Source of the DNA: Anaerococcus sp.
GTDB lineage: Bacteria > Bacillota > Clostridia > Tissierellales > Peptoniphilaceae
Length of the DNA stretch: 64,000 nt
Reading direction: 5' to 3'
Assembly (NCBI GenBank): GCA_030532385.1
Contig: JAUNLG010000001.1
Coordinates: 124,001 to 188,000, forward strand
The translations under genes were made by a program, and so were the position numbers. The notes under the pieces were generated by a model. The model had not been told where the DNA came from and did not search any database. It saw only the letters and a program-made list of their open reading frames with translations. Position 1 is the stretch's first letter. Every line of letters starts with the position of its first letter. This document shows positions 1 to 7,253 of the stretch, one piece after another.

Positions 1-323
1 AGATGCTAGATAGCGATGAAGGATCAAGGTATCTAGGAGAGATAGCCCTAGTTCCATATGATTCTCCAATATCAAATTCAAATATCCTCTTTTACAACAC
101 CCTCTTTGATGAAAATGCCTCCTGTCACTTTGCCCTAGGCAAGGCATATCCAACAACTGTAAAAGGCGGAGCTGAAGTGGCTGATGAAAAGATAAGAGAA
201 ATAGGTCTAAATGACTCCCTAATCCATGAGGACTTTATGGTAGGAGCAAAAGACTTGCAAATAAGTGCTTATAAAGATGATAGAGAATTTAAGATCTTTG
301 TCGATGGAAACTGGGCCTTTTAA
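1..323 (+). CDS. M29-family metallo-aminopeptidase, C-terminal part
   Basis: This is the last 107 codons of a gene that begins left of the window. The fragment carries the end of the M29 (AmpS/AmpT/PepS) catalytic domain. The stretch ENASCHFALGKAYP contains a His metal-ligand candidate, and IHEDFMVG matches the family's H-x-D-F-M motif that supplies the last metal ligands. M29 enzymes are cytosolic cobalt/zinc exopeptidases that remove N-terminal residues from peptides. The reading frame is open to the left edge, and the ATG at position 3 is an internal Met, not the start. The gene ends at a hairpin shared with the convergent nagB. The family call is firm; substrate preference cannot be judged from this piece. 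Confidence 0.85.
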   Translation, partial: MLDSDEGSRYLGEIALVPYDSPISNSNILFYNTLFDENASCHFALGKAYPTTVKGGAEVADEKIREIGLNDSLIHEDFMVGAKDLQISAYKDDREFKIFVDGNWAF

Positions 324-331
324 ACAAAAAA

Positions 332-359
332 AGTGGTGGATTTAATCCACCGCTTTTTT
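332..359. terminator. Bidirectional intrinsic terminator between the aminopeptidase gene and nagB
   Basis: The arms agtggtgga (332-340) and tccaccgct (346-354) form an 8-9 bp stem with a 5-nt loop. T-rich sequence follows on the plus strand and A-rich sequence precedes it, so it can stop both convergent transcripts. Confidence 0.8.
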
Positions 360-1080
360 ATCCCCTATAAGCATCCTCATCTACAAATACATATACATTT
401 GGATGTAGGGTTAGAAAACTTGCTGGAAGTTCAGGATAGATAGTATCTTCTTCCACCAACCTTCTTATAGCCTCATGTTTATTCTTGCCACTAGCAAGTA
501 AGATTAAGGTCTTTGCATTAAAGACATCCGCCATACCCATTGAGATAGCGTGGGTTGGTACATCTTTTTCACTTTCAAAAAACCTTGAATTAGCCTTGAT
601 TGTATCATCTGATAATTTGATAATAGAAGTTCTCCTATTAAGCTTATCACTAGGTTCGTTGAAGGCTAGGTGGCCATTTTCACCTATACCTAGGATTTGA
701 ATATCCCTTTGACCAAAATCATCTAGATATTTATCATATTCCTTACAATATTTTTCGTCAGCCTCTGGTGCAAAAGGAAGTTTTGTAGCTCCTTTATTGA
801 AACTTACATGGTCAAATAAGTTATCCTTCATAAAATATTGGTAGGATTGGTCGTTATTAGGATCAATACCAACATACTCATCTAGGTTGACACTTTTTGC
901 ATACCTGAAGCTGATCTCTCCCTCATCACTTGCCTTAACAAGGTTTTTATAAAGGCCAATAGGACTAGATCCTGTAGCAAGACCAAGTTTTATTTGTGGC
1001 TTTTCCTTGATATTGCTTATCACTAGATCAGCAGCCTTCCCGCTCATATCATCATAATCTTTACATACTATAATATTCAT
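358..1080 (-). CDS. nagB: Glucosamine-6-phosphate deaminase NagB
   Basis: NagB converts glucosamine-6-phosphate to fructose-6-phosphate and ammonia, feeding amino sugars into glycolysis. The 240-residue protein is full length for the Gram-positive NagB family. It has the phosphate-binding LGLATGSSPIGLY near residue 33, NLDEYVGI with the catalytic Asp near residue 67, and GIGENGHLAFNEP near residue 133 with the catalytic His. The start is supported by aaaggag five bases upstream. It stands alone, with its own promoter and a terminator shared with the convergent aminopeptidase gene. nagA is not in the window. The product can feed the pgi reaction encoded nearby, but the two genes are not co-transcribed. 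Confidence 0.95.
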   Translation of the reverse strand: MNIIVCKDYDDMSGKAADLVISNIKEKPQIKLGLATGSSPIGLYKNLVKASDEGEISFRYAKSVNLDEYVGIDPNNDQSYQYFMKDNLFDHVSFNKGATKLPFAPEADEKYCKEYDKYLDDFGQRDIQILGIGENGHLAFNEPSDKLNRRTSIIKLSDDTIKANSRFFESEKDVPTHAISMGMADVFNAKTLILLASGKNKHEAIRRLVEEDTIYPELPASFLTLHPNVYVFVDEDAYRG

Positions 1081-1107
1081 ATTAACTCCTTTATATTCTC
1101 TAATAAA

Positions 1108-1135
1108 ATTATACAGGTTAAGAAAATAAAGACAA
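1108..1135 (-). promoter_or_regulatory. Probable sigma-A promoter of nagB
   Basis: On the minus strand TTGTCT (1130-1135) and TATAAT (1108-1113) are separated by 16 bp, about 30 bp upstream of the nagB start codon. No cre site or NagR-like operator was recognised. Confidence 0.55.
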
Positions 1136-1137
1136 AA

Positions 1138-1168
1138 AAATCTTCAAGACCTAGGCCTTGAAGATTTT
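1138..1168 (-). terminator. Intrinsic terminator of the rubrerythrin gene
   Basis: The arms tcttcaag (1141-1148) and cttgaaga (1157-1164), extended by A/T pairs, form a perfect stem. On the minus strand it is followed by a run of T (1134-1140 read as A on the plus strand). Confidence 0.8.
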
Positions 1169-1176
1169 GCTTTTAA

Positions 1177-1767
1177 TTAATAGTTGAAGCTTGCAATTTC
1201 GAAATATTCTTGTTTGTGTTGGCAAGCTGGACAAATCATTGGAGCTTTCTTACCTTCATATAAGAAACCACAGTTTCCACATTTCCAGATAACAGCTTCC
1301 TCTTTTTCAAATACTGTTCCATTTTCAACATTGTCATGTAGTTTTTGGTATCTATCTCTATGAGCTCCCTCAACCTTAGCGATATTTGTGAAAGCTCTAG
1401 CTATTTCATCAAATCCTTCTTCTTTTGCAACTTCTGCAAATGATGGATACATATCTTCACATTCTTCATTTTCTCCATCGATAGCACCTTGTAGGTTTGT
1501 TAGAGTATCATGGAAAACAACTGGGAATGCTGTATATTCTGGGTTTAATTCAATTGCATCTAATTTAAATTCTTCTTTTAAGAATTTGTAGAATCTTTCA
1601 GCATGTTCGATTTCATTTTTAGCAGTTTCTTCAAAAATGCTTGCGATTTGTTTGTAACCTTCTTTATCAGCAATCTTTGCTGCATATCTATATCTCATTG
1701 TAGCTTGGCTTTCACCTGCAAATGATGTAATAAGGTTTTGTGCTGTCTTTGTTCCTTTTAGTTGCAT
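1177..1767 (-). CDS. rbr: Rubrerythrin
   Basis: Rubrerythrin is a cytosolic di-iron peroxidase that reduces hydrogen peroxide in anaerobes. The 196 residues comprise an N-terminal four-helix ferritin-like domain, with E-x-x-H ligand pairs near residues 53-56 (EIEH) and 132-136 (VEGAH). A C-terminal rubredoxin-like domain has two C-x-x-C pairs (CGNC and CPAC) for a mononuclear Fe centre. Length and domain order are those of classical rubrerythrin. The start has the ribosome site aaggaga nine bases upstream. The gene is monocistronic, with a near-ideal promoter overlapped by a palindromic operator, which suggests peroxide or iron control. The electron donor (rubredoxin or NADH-rubredoxin reductase) is not encoded in the window. 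Confidence 0.95.
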   Translation of the reverse strand: MQLKGTKTAQNLITSFAGESQATMRYRYAAKIADKEGYKQIASIFEETAKNEIEHAERFYKFLKEEFKLDAIELNPEYTAFPVVFHDTLTNLQGAIDGENEECEDMYPSFAEVAKEEGFDEIARAFTNIAKVEGAHRDRYQKLHDNVENGTVFEKEEAVIWKCGNCGFLYEGKKAPMICPACQHKQEYFEIASFNY

Positions 1768-1813
1768 ATGTATAATCTCCTTTTGTTATTATGTTCTATT
1801 CTCTTATAATCCT

Positions 1814-1852
1814 ATTATAGTATGGTTTTTGATAAATGTCAAGAATCATTCT
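1814..1852 (-). promoter_or_regulatory. rbr promoter with overlapping palindromic operator
   Basis: On the minus strand a perfect TTGACA (1837-1842) and a perfect TATAAT (1814-1819) are 17 bp apart. The palindrome agaatcattct (1842-1852) abuts and overlaps the -35 hexamer. It resembles half of a PerR/Fur-type box, so repressor binding would occlude the -35. The promoter is seen directly; the regulator is inferred. Confidence 0.75.
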
Positions 1853-1880
1853 AATGTTTTTATCATTCTAATTGTGATAT

Positions 1881-1895
1881 GTATAATCATTATCA
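1881..1895. promoter_or_regulatory. PerR/Fur-like box between rbr and pgi
   Basis: The 15-mer GTATAATCATTATCA differs at only two positions from the PerR consensus TTATAATNATTATAA. It lies upstream of the rbr promoter, about 95 bp before pgi, so it may be a second, upstream operator for rbr. No PerR or Fur gene is in the window. Confidence 0.5.
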
Positions 1896-1988
1896 ATATT
1901 CTGATGGATAAATTTTTAACTATGGCTATATTTAAAGTAAGGACTTAGGCTATTAGGGGTATAATATTTTTAAGAATAGGAGGAAATA

Positions 1989-3260
1989 ATGAAAATAGAT
2001 TTTACTAATGTTAACCTAGAAAACTTAGATAATTATGAGAAAAAAGCAATGAAGGCCTTTGATAGCCTTATGAAAAAAGATGGTTTAGGAAATGACTTTT
2101 TAGGATGGATTGACAGGCCAAGCGATTATGATAAGGAAGAATTTGAAAGAATCAAAAAAGCAGGCCAAAGAATAAGAGAATCTTCTGATGTACTTGTATC
2201 CATAGGTATAGGTGGATCCTACCTTGGAATAAAGGCTGTCGATGTTGCTCTTGATAATTATTTTGACTCAGATAGGTCACTTAAGCTAATTTATGCTGGC
2301 CACCAACTTTCTGGCCAATACCTAAAAGAGCTGCTAGCCTACCTTAAAGATAAGGACTATAGCCTAAATGTAATATCAAAATCAGGGACAACAACAGAAC
2401 CTGCCATAGCCTTTAGGTTCCTAAAAGAAGCCTTAGAGGAAAAATATGGTAAGAAAGAAGCTAAAAAGAGGATCTTTGCAACAACTGATAGGAAAAAGGG
2501 AGCCCTAAAAGACCTAGCAGATGCCAAGGGCTATGAGACCTTTGTAGTTCCAGATGATATAGGCGGAAGATTTTCAGTAATATCAGCTGTAGGCCTTCTA
2601 CCACTTGCCGCTGCTGGAGTGGATATAGATGAATTTATGGCAGGCTTTAAACAAGGCCAAGAAACTTATACAAAAAATTCCTTTGACAATCCTGCTATAA
2701 AATATGCCGCTGTTAGAAATATGCTTTATGAAAATGGCAAAGATATTGAAGTTTTAGTAAATTATGAGCCAAAGCTAAGGTATATAGCTGAATGGTGGAA
2801 GCAACTTTTTGCTGAATCAGAAGGAAAAGATGGCAAGGGAATCTTCCCAGTATCTGTAAATAACACAACAGACCTTCACTCCCTAGGCCAAATGATCCAA
2901 GATGGTAAGAGAAATATCTTTGAAAGTGTAATAGAAATTGAAGAAAATGATAAGGATATTACTATAAAAGAAGATCCTGACAACCTAGATGGCCTAAACT
3001 ACCTAGCTGGAAAGACCATGAGTTTTGTCAACAAACAAGCCATGGAGGGAACAACCATAGCCCATGTAGGAGGAGGAGTTCCTAATATAAGAATAAAAAT
3101 AGAAAAAGTAGATGCCAAAAGCCTAAGCGAACTCTTCTACTTCTTTGAAATAGCTGTAGGAGTATCAGGCTATATGCTAGGAGTAAATCCATTTAACCAA
3201 CCTGGAGTAGAAGAGTACAAAAAACAAATGTTTAAACTACTAGGAAAACCTGGATATTAA
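1989..3260 (+). CDS. pgi: Glucose-6-phosphate isomerase
   Basis: Pgi interconverts glucose-6-phosphate and fructose-6-phosphate in the cytosol. The 423-residue protein has the SIS-type sugar-binding motif SIGIGGSYLG near residue 72 and SKSGTTTEPA near residue 131. The catalytic region is GKGIFPVSVNNTTDLHSLGQ, and the conserved C-terminal NPFNQPGVEEYK supplies the active-site Lys region. It is slightly shorter than the ~450-residue Bacillus enzyme, but no motif is missing. The start follows aggagg at the usual spacing. It is monocistronic and ends in a strong hairpin. The probable -10 is TATAAT at 1960-1965, without a clear -35. Confidence 0.95.
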   Translation: MKIDFTNVNLENLDNYEKKAMKAFDSLMKKDGLGNDFLGWIDRPSDYDKEEFERIKKAGQRIRESSDVLVSIGIGGSYLGIKAVDVALDNYFDSDRSLKLIYAGHQLSGQYLKELLAYLKDKDYSLNVISKSGTTTEPAIAFRFLKEALEEKYGKKEAKKRIFATTDRKKGALKDLADAKGYETFVVPDDIGGRFSVISAVGLLPLAAAGVDIDEFMAGFKQGQETYTKNSFDNPAIKYAAVRNMLYENGKDIEVLVNYEPKLRYIAEWWKQLFAESEGKDGKGIFPVSVNNTTDLHSLGQMIQDGKRNIFESVIEIEENDKDITIKEDPDNLDGLNYLAGKTMSFVNKQAMEGTTIAHVGGGVPNIRIKIEKVDAKSLSELFYFFEIAVGVSGYMLGVNPFNQPGVEEYKKQMFKLLGKPGY

Positions 3261-3302
3261 AATACCAAACTAAGACCATTTTAAATATGGTTAAATAATT
3301 TG

Positions 3303-3339
3303 AAAACCACAGTAAGGTTAGCCTTATTGTGGTTTTTTT
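3303..3339 (+). terminator. Intrinsic terminator of pgi
   Basis: Arms aaccacagtaagg and ccttattgtggtt (one G-U pair) enclose a 4-nt loop and are followed by seven T. Confidence 0.85.
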
Positions 3340-3701
3340 ACTTAACTTGGTCTATAAAAATGATGGTTTTAAGTATAGATGTACATCACTTGCTAGTGTC
3401 CTCCACTTCCCAGCTTGTCCCAACACCTAGCTTATGGGAAGGCAGTTGCAAATAAAAACAAAGTTATAAAAAATCATGAGAAGTATTTAAGAGTTTCTAT
3501 ACAATCATATGAGAATATATATTTTTATAAGCAGATAGTAAAATAAGCTTTTCTATAAATAATTATTTTTTATTATAGAGATAACTTTAAATTTCTAATG
3601 GTTAAATATCATCATTTGAATAAGAACTTTTTAATTATACCTCCATCAATTCTTAATTTTTTTGAAAAAAAAAAAAAAACGTATGCTATAATTTTAAAAA
3701 A
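3340..3701. other. Gene-free stretch with a GC-richer hairpin and a run of 15 A
   Basis: No open frame with a ribosome site was found on either strand. Most of it is very A+T rich. A short GC-richer island at about 3395-3445 contains CTTCCCA (3406-3412) and TGGGAAG (3435-3441), inverted copies that can pair, extended by GCT/AGC inside with a 3-nt bulge. A run of 15 A lies at 3665-3679, directly upstream of the extended -10 TGC-TATAAT (3684-3692) that probably starts the next transcript. No transposon remnant or known RNA was recognised. Confidence 0.5.
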
Positions 3702-3757
3702 AGGAGGAACCTACTAAAAGTAATAAAGATCCAAATATTATTAGGTTATATTAGATA
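3684..3757 (+). promoter_or_regulatory. Extended -10 promoter and leader with a displaced Shine-Dalgarno
   Basis: An extended -10 (TGCTATAAT, 3684-3692) precedes a strong AGGAGG (3702-3707) that has no start codon within 45 nt. Between it and the ATG at 3758 lie AACCTA (3708-3713) and TAATA (3721-3725). These can pair with TAGGTT (3742-3747) and TATTA (3736-3740). Folding that hairpin leaves 10 unpaired nt between AGGAGG and ATG, a normal spacing. Confidence 0.4.
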
Positions 3758-4441
3758 ATGGCAAATAATAAAAACTCTAACATAAATAAAATCATCCTTG
3801 GTCTAGGGCTAATCATCTTAATTTTTCTAATATTTTTTATAAAAAATAAGAATCCTAGCCAAAAGATAGAACCTGTTTCAGCTAGCCTAGAAGAATTTAT
3901 AAGTGATGATGAGAAAGCCATCCTTGATAAGTTAGAGGCTACTAGCTATCCTGCAGGAGCCTATGAGTATCAAAGCCTTATAGGAGAAGATACATCAAGG
4001 TTTTTCATTTTTGTATCAAAGGATGAAAGAAAGATATCTGATAGAGAAGAAGATATTTTTAATCTTTCAGATGGCAAATTTGATTACTTGGCTTCTAGAG
4101 AAAGAAAGACTTATTATAAAGAAGAGATAGGAAAAAATATAGCCAATGAAACAATCAACCATTTTTCCCTATCAAGTTTTATCGATCCTTCTGGCAGCCT
4201 ATACCCAGATTTGATTATTAGTAAGAATGATAATGGATATATAGTCAAAAATTCTATATTTTCCACCTTCTTTGATTCTGATGGAATCTTGTTAGAAAGA
4301 CAATCAAGGTCATCAGGAGAACCTTATATTGAAAGATTAGTAAATTATGATCCTGATTTTGACAAATATTATAAGGAGTATATGGGGCTTATAGAATCTT
4401 TCAGCCAGGTAGATTCTATCAACCTAGTTTCTCCAAAATGA
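3758..4441 (+). CDS. Membrane-anchored exported protein of unknown function
   Basis: The 227-residue protein starts with a short basic segment and one hydrophobic helix at about residues 12-29, with no lipobox Cys. An extracytoplasmic domain of about 195 residues follows, rich in Asp, Glu, Lys and Tyr. I recognise no family. It heads a cluster with a second small exported protein, two ABC-2 permeases and an ABC ATPase, so it may be an accessory of that transporter. A ribosome site is absent at the ATG; the only strong AGGAGG lies 50 nt upstream (see the leader). A strong terminator directly follows, so the downstream genes depend on read-through or another promoter. Confidence 0.7.
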   Translation: MANNKNSNINKIILGLGLIILIFLIFFIKNKNPSQKIEPVSASLEEFISDDEKAILDKLEATSYPAGAYEYQSLIGEDTSRFFIFVSKDERKISDREEDIFNLSDGKFDYLASRERKTYYKEEIGKNIANETINHFSLSSFIDPSGSLYPDLIISKNDNGYIVKNSIFSTFFDSDGILLERQSRSSGEPYIERLVNYDPDFDKYYKEYMGLIESFSQVDSINLVSPK

Positions 4442-4454
4442 TGATATAAATTAT

Positions 4455-4485
4455 AAAAGGGGCCAATTTAAAAAGCCCCTTTTTT
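4455..4485 (+). terminator. Intrinsic terminator inside the surface/ABC cluster
   Basis: aaaaggggc (4455-4463) pairs with gccccttttt (4475-4484), with a T run in the 3' arm. The next gene's ribosome site (taggag) begins immediately after, so the cluster may be attenuated here. Confidence 0.8.
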
Positions 4486-4495
4486 AGGAGTAAAT

Positions 4496-5056
4496 ATGAA
4501 AAAATTAAAATTTTACCTAGGACCTGTCCTTTTAATTCTTTTAATTTTTGCCATTTTTTGGCAAAATAAGGACAGTCCTAGAGATATAAAGATAAATTCT
4601 TATAAGTTAAATGAAGAGGTGATTTATGATAATTTAGGAATTAAGGCAAAAAATTATGAGCCTGTTGATCTTGGATCATCTATGGCACTTAAAGTTACCT
4701 ATACTTTGACCAATAAGTTTGATGAGAATCGTGATGCTAGTACTTATCTATACTCAATTACCCTTTTTCATGGCTTAGAAAATTCAGTCGGTCAAAATTT
4801 TATCCCTCCTGGAGATTTTCCCAAAGAGATGCTAAATGAATATTTTGATATCTATTATGACGATGAAGACTTTATTCTTGACCCTAATGAAAGTAAGGAT
4901 GTTTCAATTTATTATATTATAAGTAAAGATTATTTTACTAATGAAAGACCACTTAACCTTGTTTTTTCTAATAGCCTTTATTGGGATAAGTATCTTGAAT
5001 ATTTGGATAAGGGAATTTTTTATTATGAAATAATAGACTTAGGAGCTAGCAAATGA
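4496..5056 (+). CDS. Membrane-anchored exported protein, possible Ig-like (DUF4352/DUF5067-type) domain
   Basis: This is a 186-residue protein with an N-terminal hydrophobic anchor (about residues 5-22) and no lipobox. The outside domain has the flavour of telokin/Ig-like DUF4352 or DUF5067 proteins: a VTYTLTN strand near residue 63, an aromatic strand region, and late PNESKDVSIYY, the usual 'G-x-x-polar hydrophobic strand' of that fold. The family is suggested, not certain. Start ATG follows taggag. The stop codon overlaps the ATG of the next permease gene (ATGA), which indicates translational coupling with the transporter. Confidence 0.7.
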   Translation: MKKLKFYLGPVLLILLIFAIFWQNKDSPRDIKINSYKLNEEVIYDNLGIKAKNYEPVDLGSSMALKVTYTLTNKFDENRDASTYLYSITLFHGLENSVGQNFIPPGDFPKEMLNEYFDIYYDDEDFILDPNESKDVSIYYIISKDYFTNERPLNLVFSNSLYWDKYLEYLDKGIFYYEIIDLGASK

Positions 5057-5828
5057 AATTTTTTACAACAAGAGCATTTACAAAAAATAAGATGGCCTTG
5101 GTCCTATTCTTTTTGCTTGTAATTAACTTTTTCTCTTTTACAGCATATCCTATAAAAAATAACTTCGATAAGATGATGCTTCAATCCCATGGACTGAAAA
5201 TATCTTAGTTAATACTGGGTCAGCCTCTTTTTTGAATGGGATCTATATTTTTATAATTTCAGGATTTATCTATGCTGATGCTTTGGTAGTTGATGATAAA
5301 ACTGGCCTTAAAAATATAGTTATGACCAAAACTACCTATAAGACCTACCTGGTTAAATCCCTAATTTTTAATTTTATAATAGCAGGTATTTTTGCAATCC
5401 TACCTAGCCTAATAAATTTGATTCTTTGGTTTGCTGTAAGGCCAAATGTGCCTCTAGTCCATTTTAATATCATGAATATGGCCCAAAGTGATTTATTTGT
5501 TGATATATTTTTGAAAAGTAAAGTTTTATTTTTCTTCTTGCATTTTTTGAAGATATTTTTCCTTAGTGGAATTATAGCAAGTTTTGCAATCTTTATAAAC
5601 ACAAAATTTAATAATAGGTATCTAGGTCTTATGGTGACATATATAATAGATACAATAATTGCAGTAAGTGCAGGTTTTTTGCCAACAAATTTTCAGTACT
5701 CATTTTTTGCTGTATTCTATTCTATAATAAAGCCAGACTTTATGACTCTTCTTGTTGGCCTTGTATTCTTGCTACCAAGTTTGATCTACTTTATAAAATT
5801 GGCTAAAAGGGGTGGGAAATATGATTAA
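5053..5828 (+). pseudogene. ABC-2 type permease, disrupted by a frameshift
   Basis: Translation from ATG 5053 gives a basic start and a first transmembrane helix (about residues 15-30), then stops at 5206-5208. The continuing sequence is in another frame. From about 5172 that frame reads ASIPWTENILVNTGSASFLNG and then runs open to 5828 with five or six membrane helices (IYIFIISGFIYADALVVDD and onward). The join needs a one-base change near 5170-5200, where no slippery heptamer is present. It is therefore either a real inactivating mutation or a base error in the assembly. It overlaps the genes on both sides. The intact product would be a permease of about 258 residues, paired with the next gene. 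Confidence 0.75.
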
Positions 5829-6561
5829 GTTATTGAAAAGAGATCTTTTTTATATAATAGATAGGTCAAAGAGGCTTATGATACTTTATGCCTTCCTACT
5901 AATTTTAACCCAGTTTTATATCTTGCCAAATGGAGATTATAATTCCATGGAACTTTTTATAGGACTTTTGGCTGACCAGGGCTATATCCATAGCCTAGCT
6001 AACTTTAGCCCACCTTTTATCTGGTTATTGTTCCAGCTTATCCCCACCTTTATCATATCTTTTATATCATATCAAGACCATGTCGATAATGCTTCTTATA
6101 TTTTACTAAAGACAAGGTCTAGGATGGTGTACTTTGGATCAAAAATCCTAGCAGGACTAATAGCCCTTGGGATAATTCACTTATTTACCGCTCTACTAGT
6201 AGTAGCTGATAATATTCTAGTTAGCTTTTATGATAGGAGTTTTGCCTTAATATATTTAAGATTAGTCATCTCTTATATAATAAGTCAATTTCTCCTATAT
6301 TTTCTCTCCTTTATTCTATCCATAAAATATGGATATAAGTTTGGAGTAGCAAGTATTCTAATTTCCTTAACCTTATCTATGGCTACTAATTTTAAGGGAT
6401 TTTTAGGTCAACAGACCCTTGCTTTTAAGCAAGATGTCATGGGTGGATATATAAGTTTTTTTGATAATATATTAGTTTGGTCTATCTATCTTATAGCTCT
6501 TTCATTAATAGCTTATAAGATATTTAGGTCCTATGATTTTTATGGGAGTAGTTATGATTGA
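5821..6561 (+). CDS. ABC-2 type transporter permease
   Basis: The protein has about 246 residues and six predicted membrane helices with little soluble sequence, typical of ABC-2 permeases of small drug, peptide or immunity exporters. I start it at ATG 5821, preceded by ggggtggg, rather than at the GTG nine bases earlier. It overlaps the frameshifted permease by eight bases and the ATPase gene after it by eight, so the three are one transporter operon. Substrate is unknown. The two exported proteins upstream suggest work at the cell surface, such as peptide export or resistance. Confidence 0.8.
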   Translation: MIKLLKRDLFYIIDRSKRLMILYAFLLILTQFYILPNGDYNSMELFIGLLADQGYIHSLANFSPPFIWLLFQLIPTFIISFISYQDHVDNASYILLKTRSRMVYFGSKILAGLIALGIIHLFTALLVVADNILVSFYDRSFALIYLRLVISYIISQFLLYFLSFILSIKYGYKFGVASILISLTLSMATNFKGFLGQQTLAFKQDVMGGYISFFDNILVWSIYLIALSLIAYKIFRSYDFYGSSYD

Positions 6562-7201
6562 AGTAAATAATATTGCAAAAAGTATAAATGGAGTAAGTAT
6601 TCTAGAAGATATCAGCCTTAAGCTTCTTGAGGGTAGGGTTTATGGATTTCAAGGAAGGAATGGGTCTGGCAAAACTATGCTCTTTAGGGCTATCACTGGA
6701 TTAATTGGCATAGATAAGGGAGAAGTCATAGTAAATGACCTAAAGCTTGATAATAAATATTTTGCCAAGGATGTAGGTCTACTATTAGAAAATCCTTCTT
6801 TTCTTCCTAACCTTAGTGGATATAAAAATCTTTCAATGATTGCAGCTATTAGAAATATAATTGACAAAGATAGGATATATGAAATTCTTAAGCTTGTAGG
6901 CCTCTATGAGGCTAGGGATAAGGAATTTGGAAAATATTCTCTCGGTATGAAACAAAGGCTTGCCATAGGTCAGGCCATAATGGAATATCCTAAGATCCTA
7001 ATGCTTGATGAACCAACAAATGCTATTGATGAGGAGGGCATTGAGGTCCTAAAGAAGATAATCAAAGAGGAAAAAAATAAGGGAACCATAGTTCTTCTAG
7101 CTAGCCACGAAAAAGAAATCATCGAAGAATGTGCTGATCAAGTATTTATGATGAAAAATGGTAAAATAATCGATAGAAAAATCCTAAATAATAAAGAATA
7201 G
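6554..7201 (+). CDS. ABC transporter ATP-binding protein
   Basis: A 215-residue single nucleotide-binding domain. It has Walker A GRNGSGKT near residue 36, a shortened Q-loop region LLLENPSFLP, the signature YSLGMKQRL near residue 131, Walker B ILMLDEPTNAID near residue 152, and the switch His in LLASHEKE. The signature SLGMKQR is typical of the ATPases of ABC-2 exporters (BcrA/NatA-like). Start chosen at ATG 6554 (gggag upstream); an upstream in-frame ATG at 6533 lies in the permease gene and has no ribosome site. It is the last gene of the cluster, followed by a strong terminator. Confidence 0.9.
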   Translation: MIEVNNIAKSINGVSILEDISLKLLEGRVYGFQGRNGSGKTMLFRAITGLIGIDKGEVIVNDLKLDNKYFAKDVGLLLENPSFLPNLSGYKNLSMIAAIRNIIDKDRIYEILKLVGLYEARDKEFGKYSLGMKQRLAIGQAIMEYPKILMLDEPTNAIDEEGIEVLKKIIKEEKNKGTIVLLASHEKEIIEECADQVFMMKNGKIIDRKILNNKE

Positions 7202-7205
7202 CAAC

Positions 7206-7233
7206 TAAAAACCAGCAAGACTGCTGGTTTTTC
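7206..7233 (+). terminator. Intrinsic terminator of the ABC-2 cluster
   Basis: aaaaccagca (7207-7216) and tgctggttttt (7222-7232) form a perfect stem ending in T. Confidence 0.85.
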
Positions 7234-7253
7234 TATGTTAATTCATAAAGTAT

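Noticed and set aside
3665-3679. Run of 15 A as a possible phase-variation tract
   Set aside because: It is intergenic, lies upstream of a -10 element, and the region is A+T rich; length variation might alter promoter strength but nothing in the sequence shows switching.
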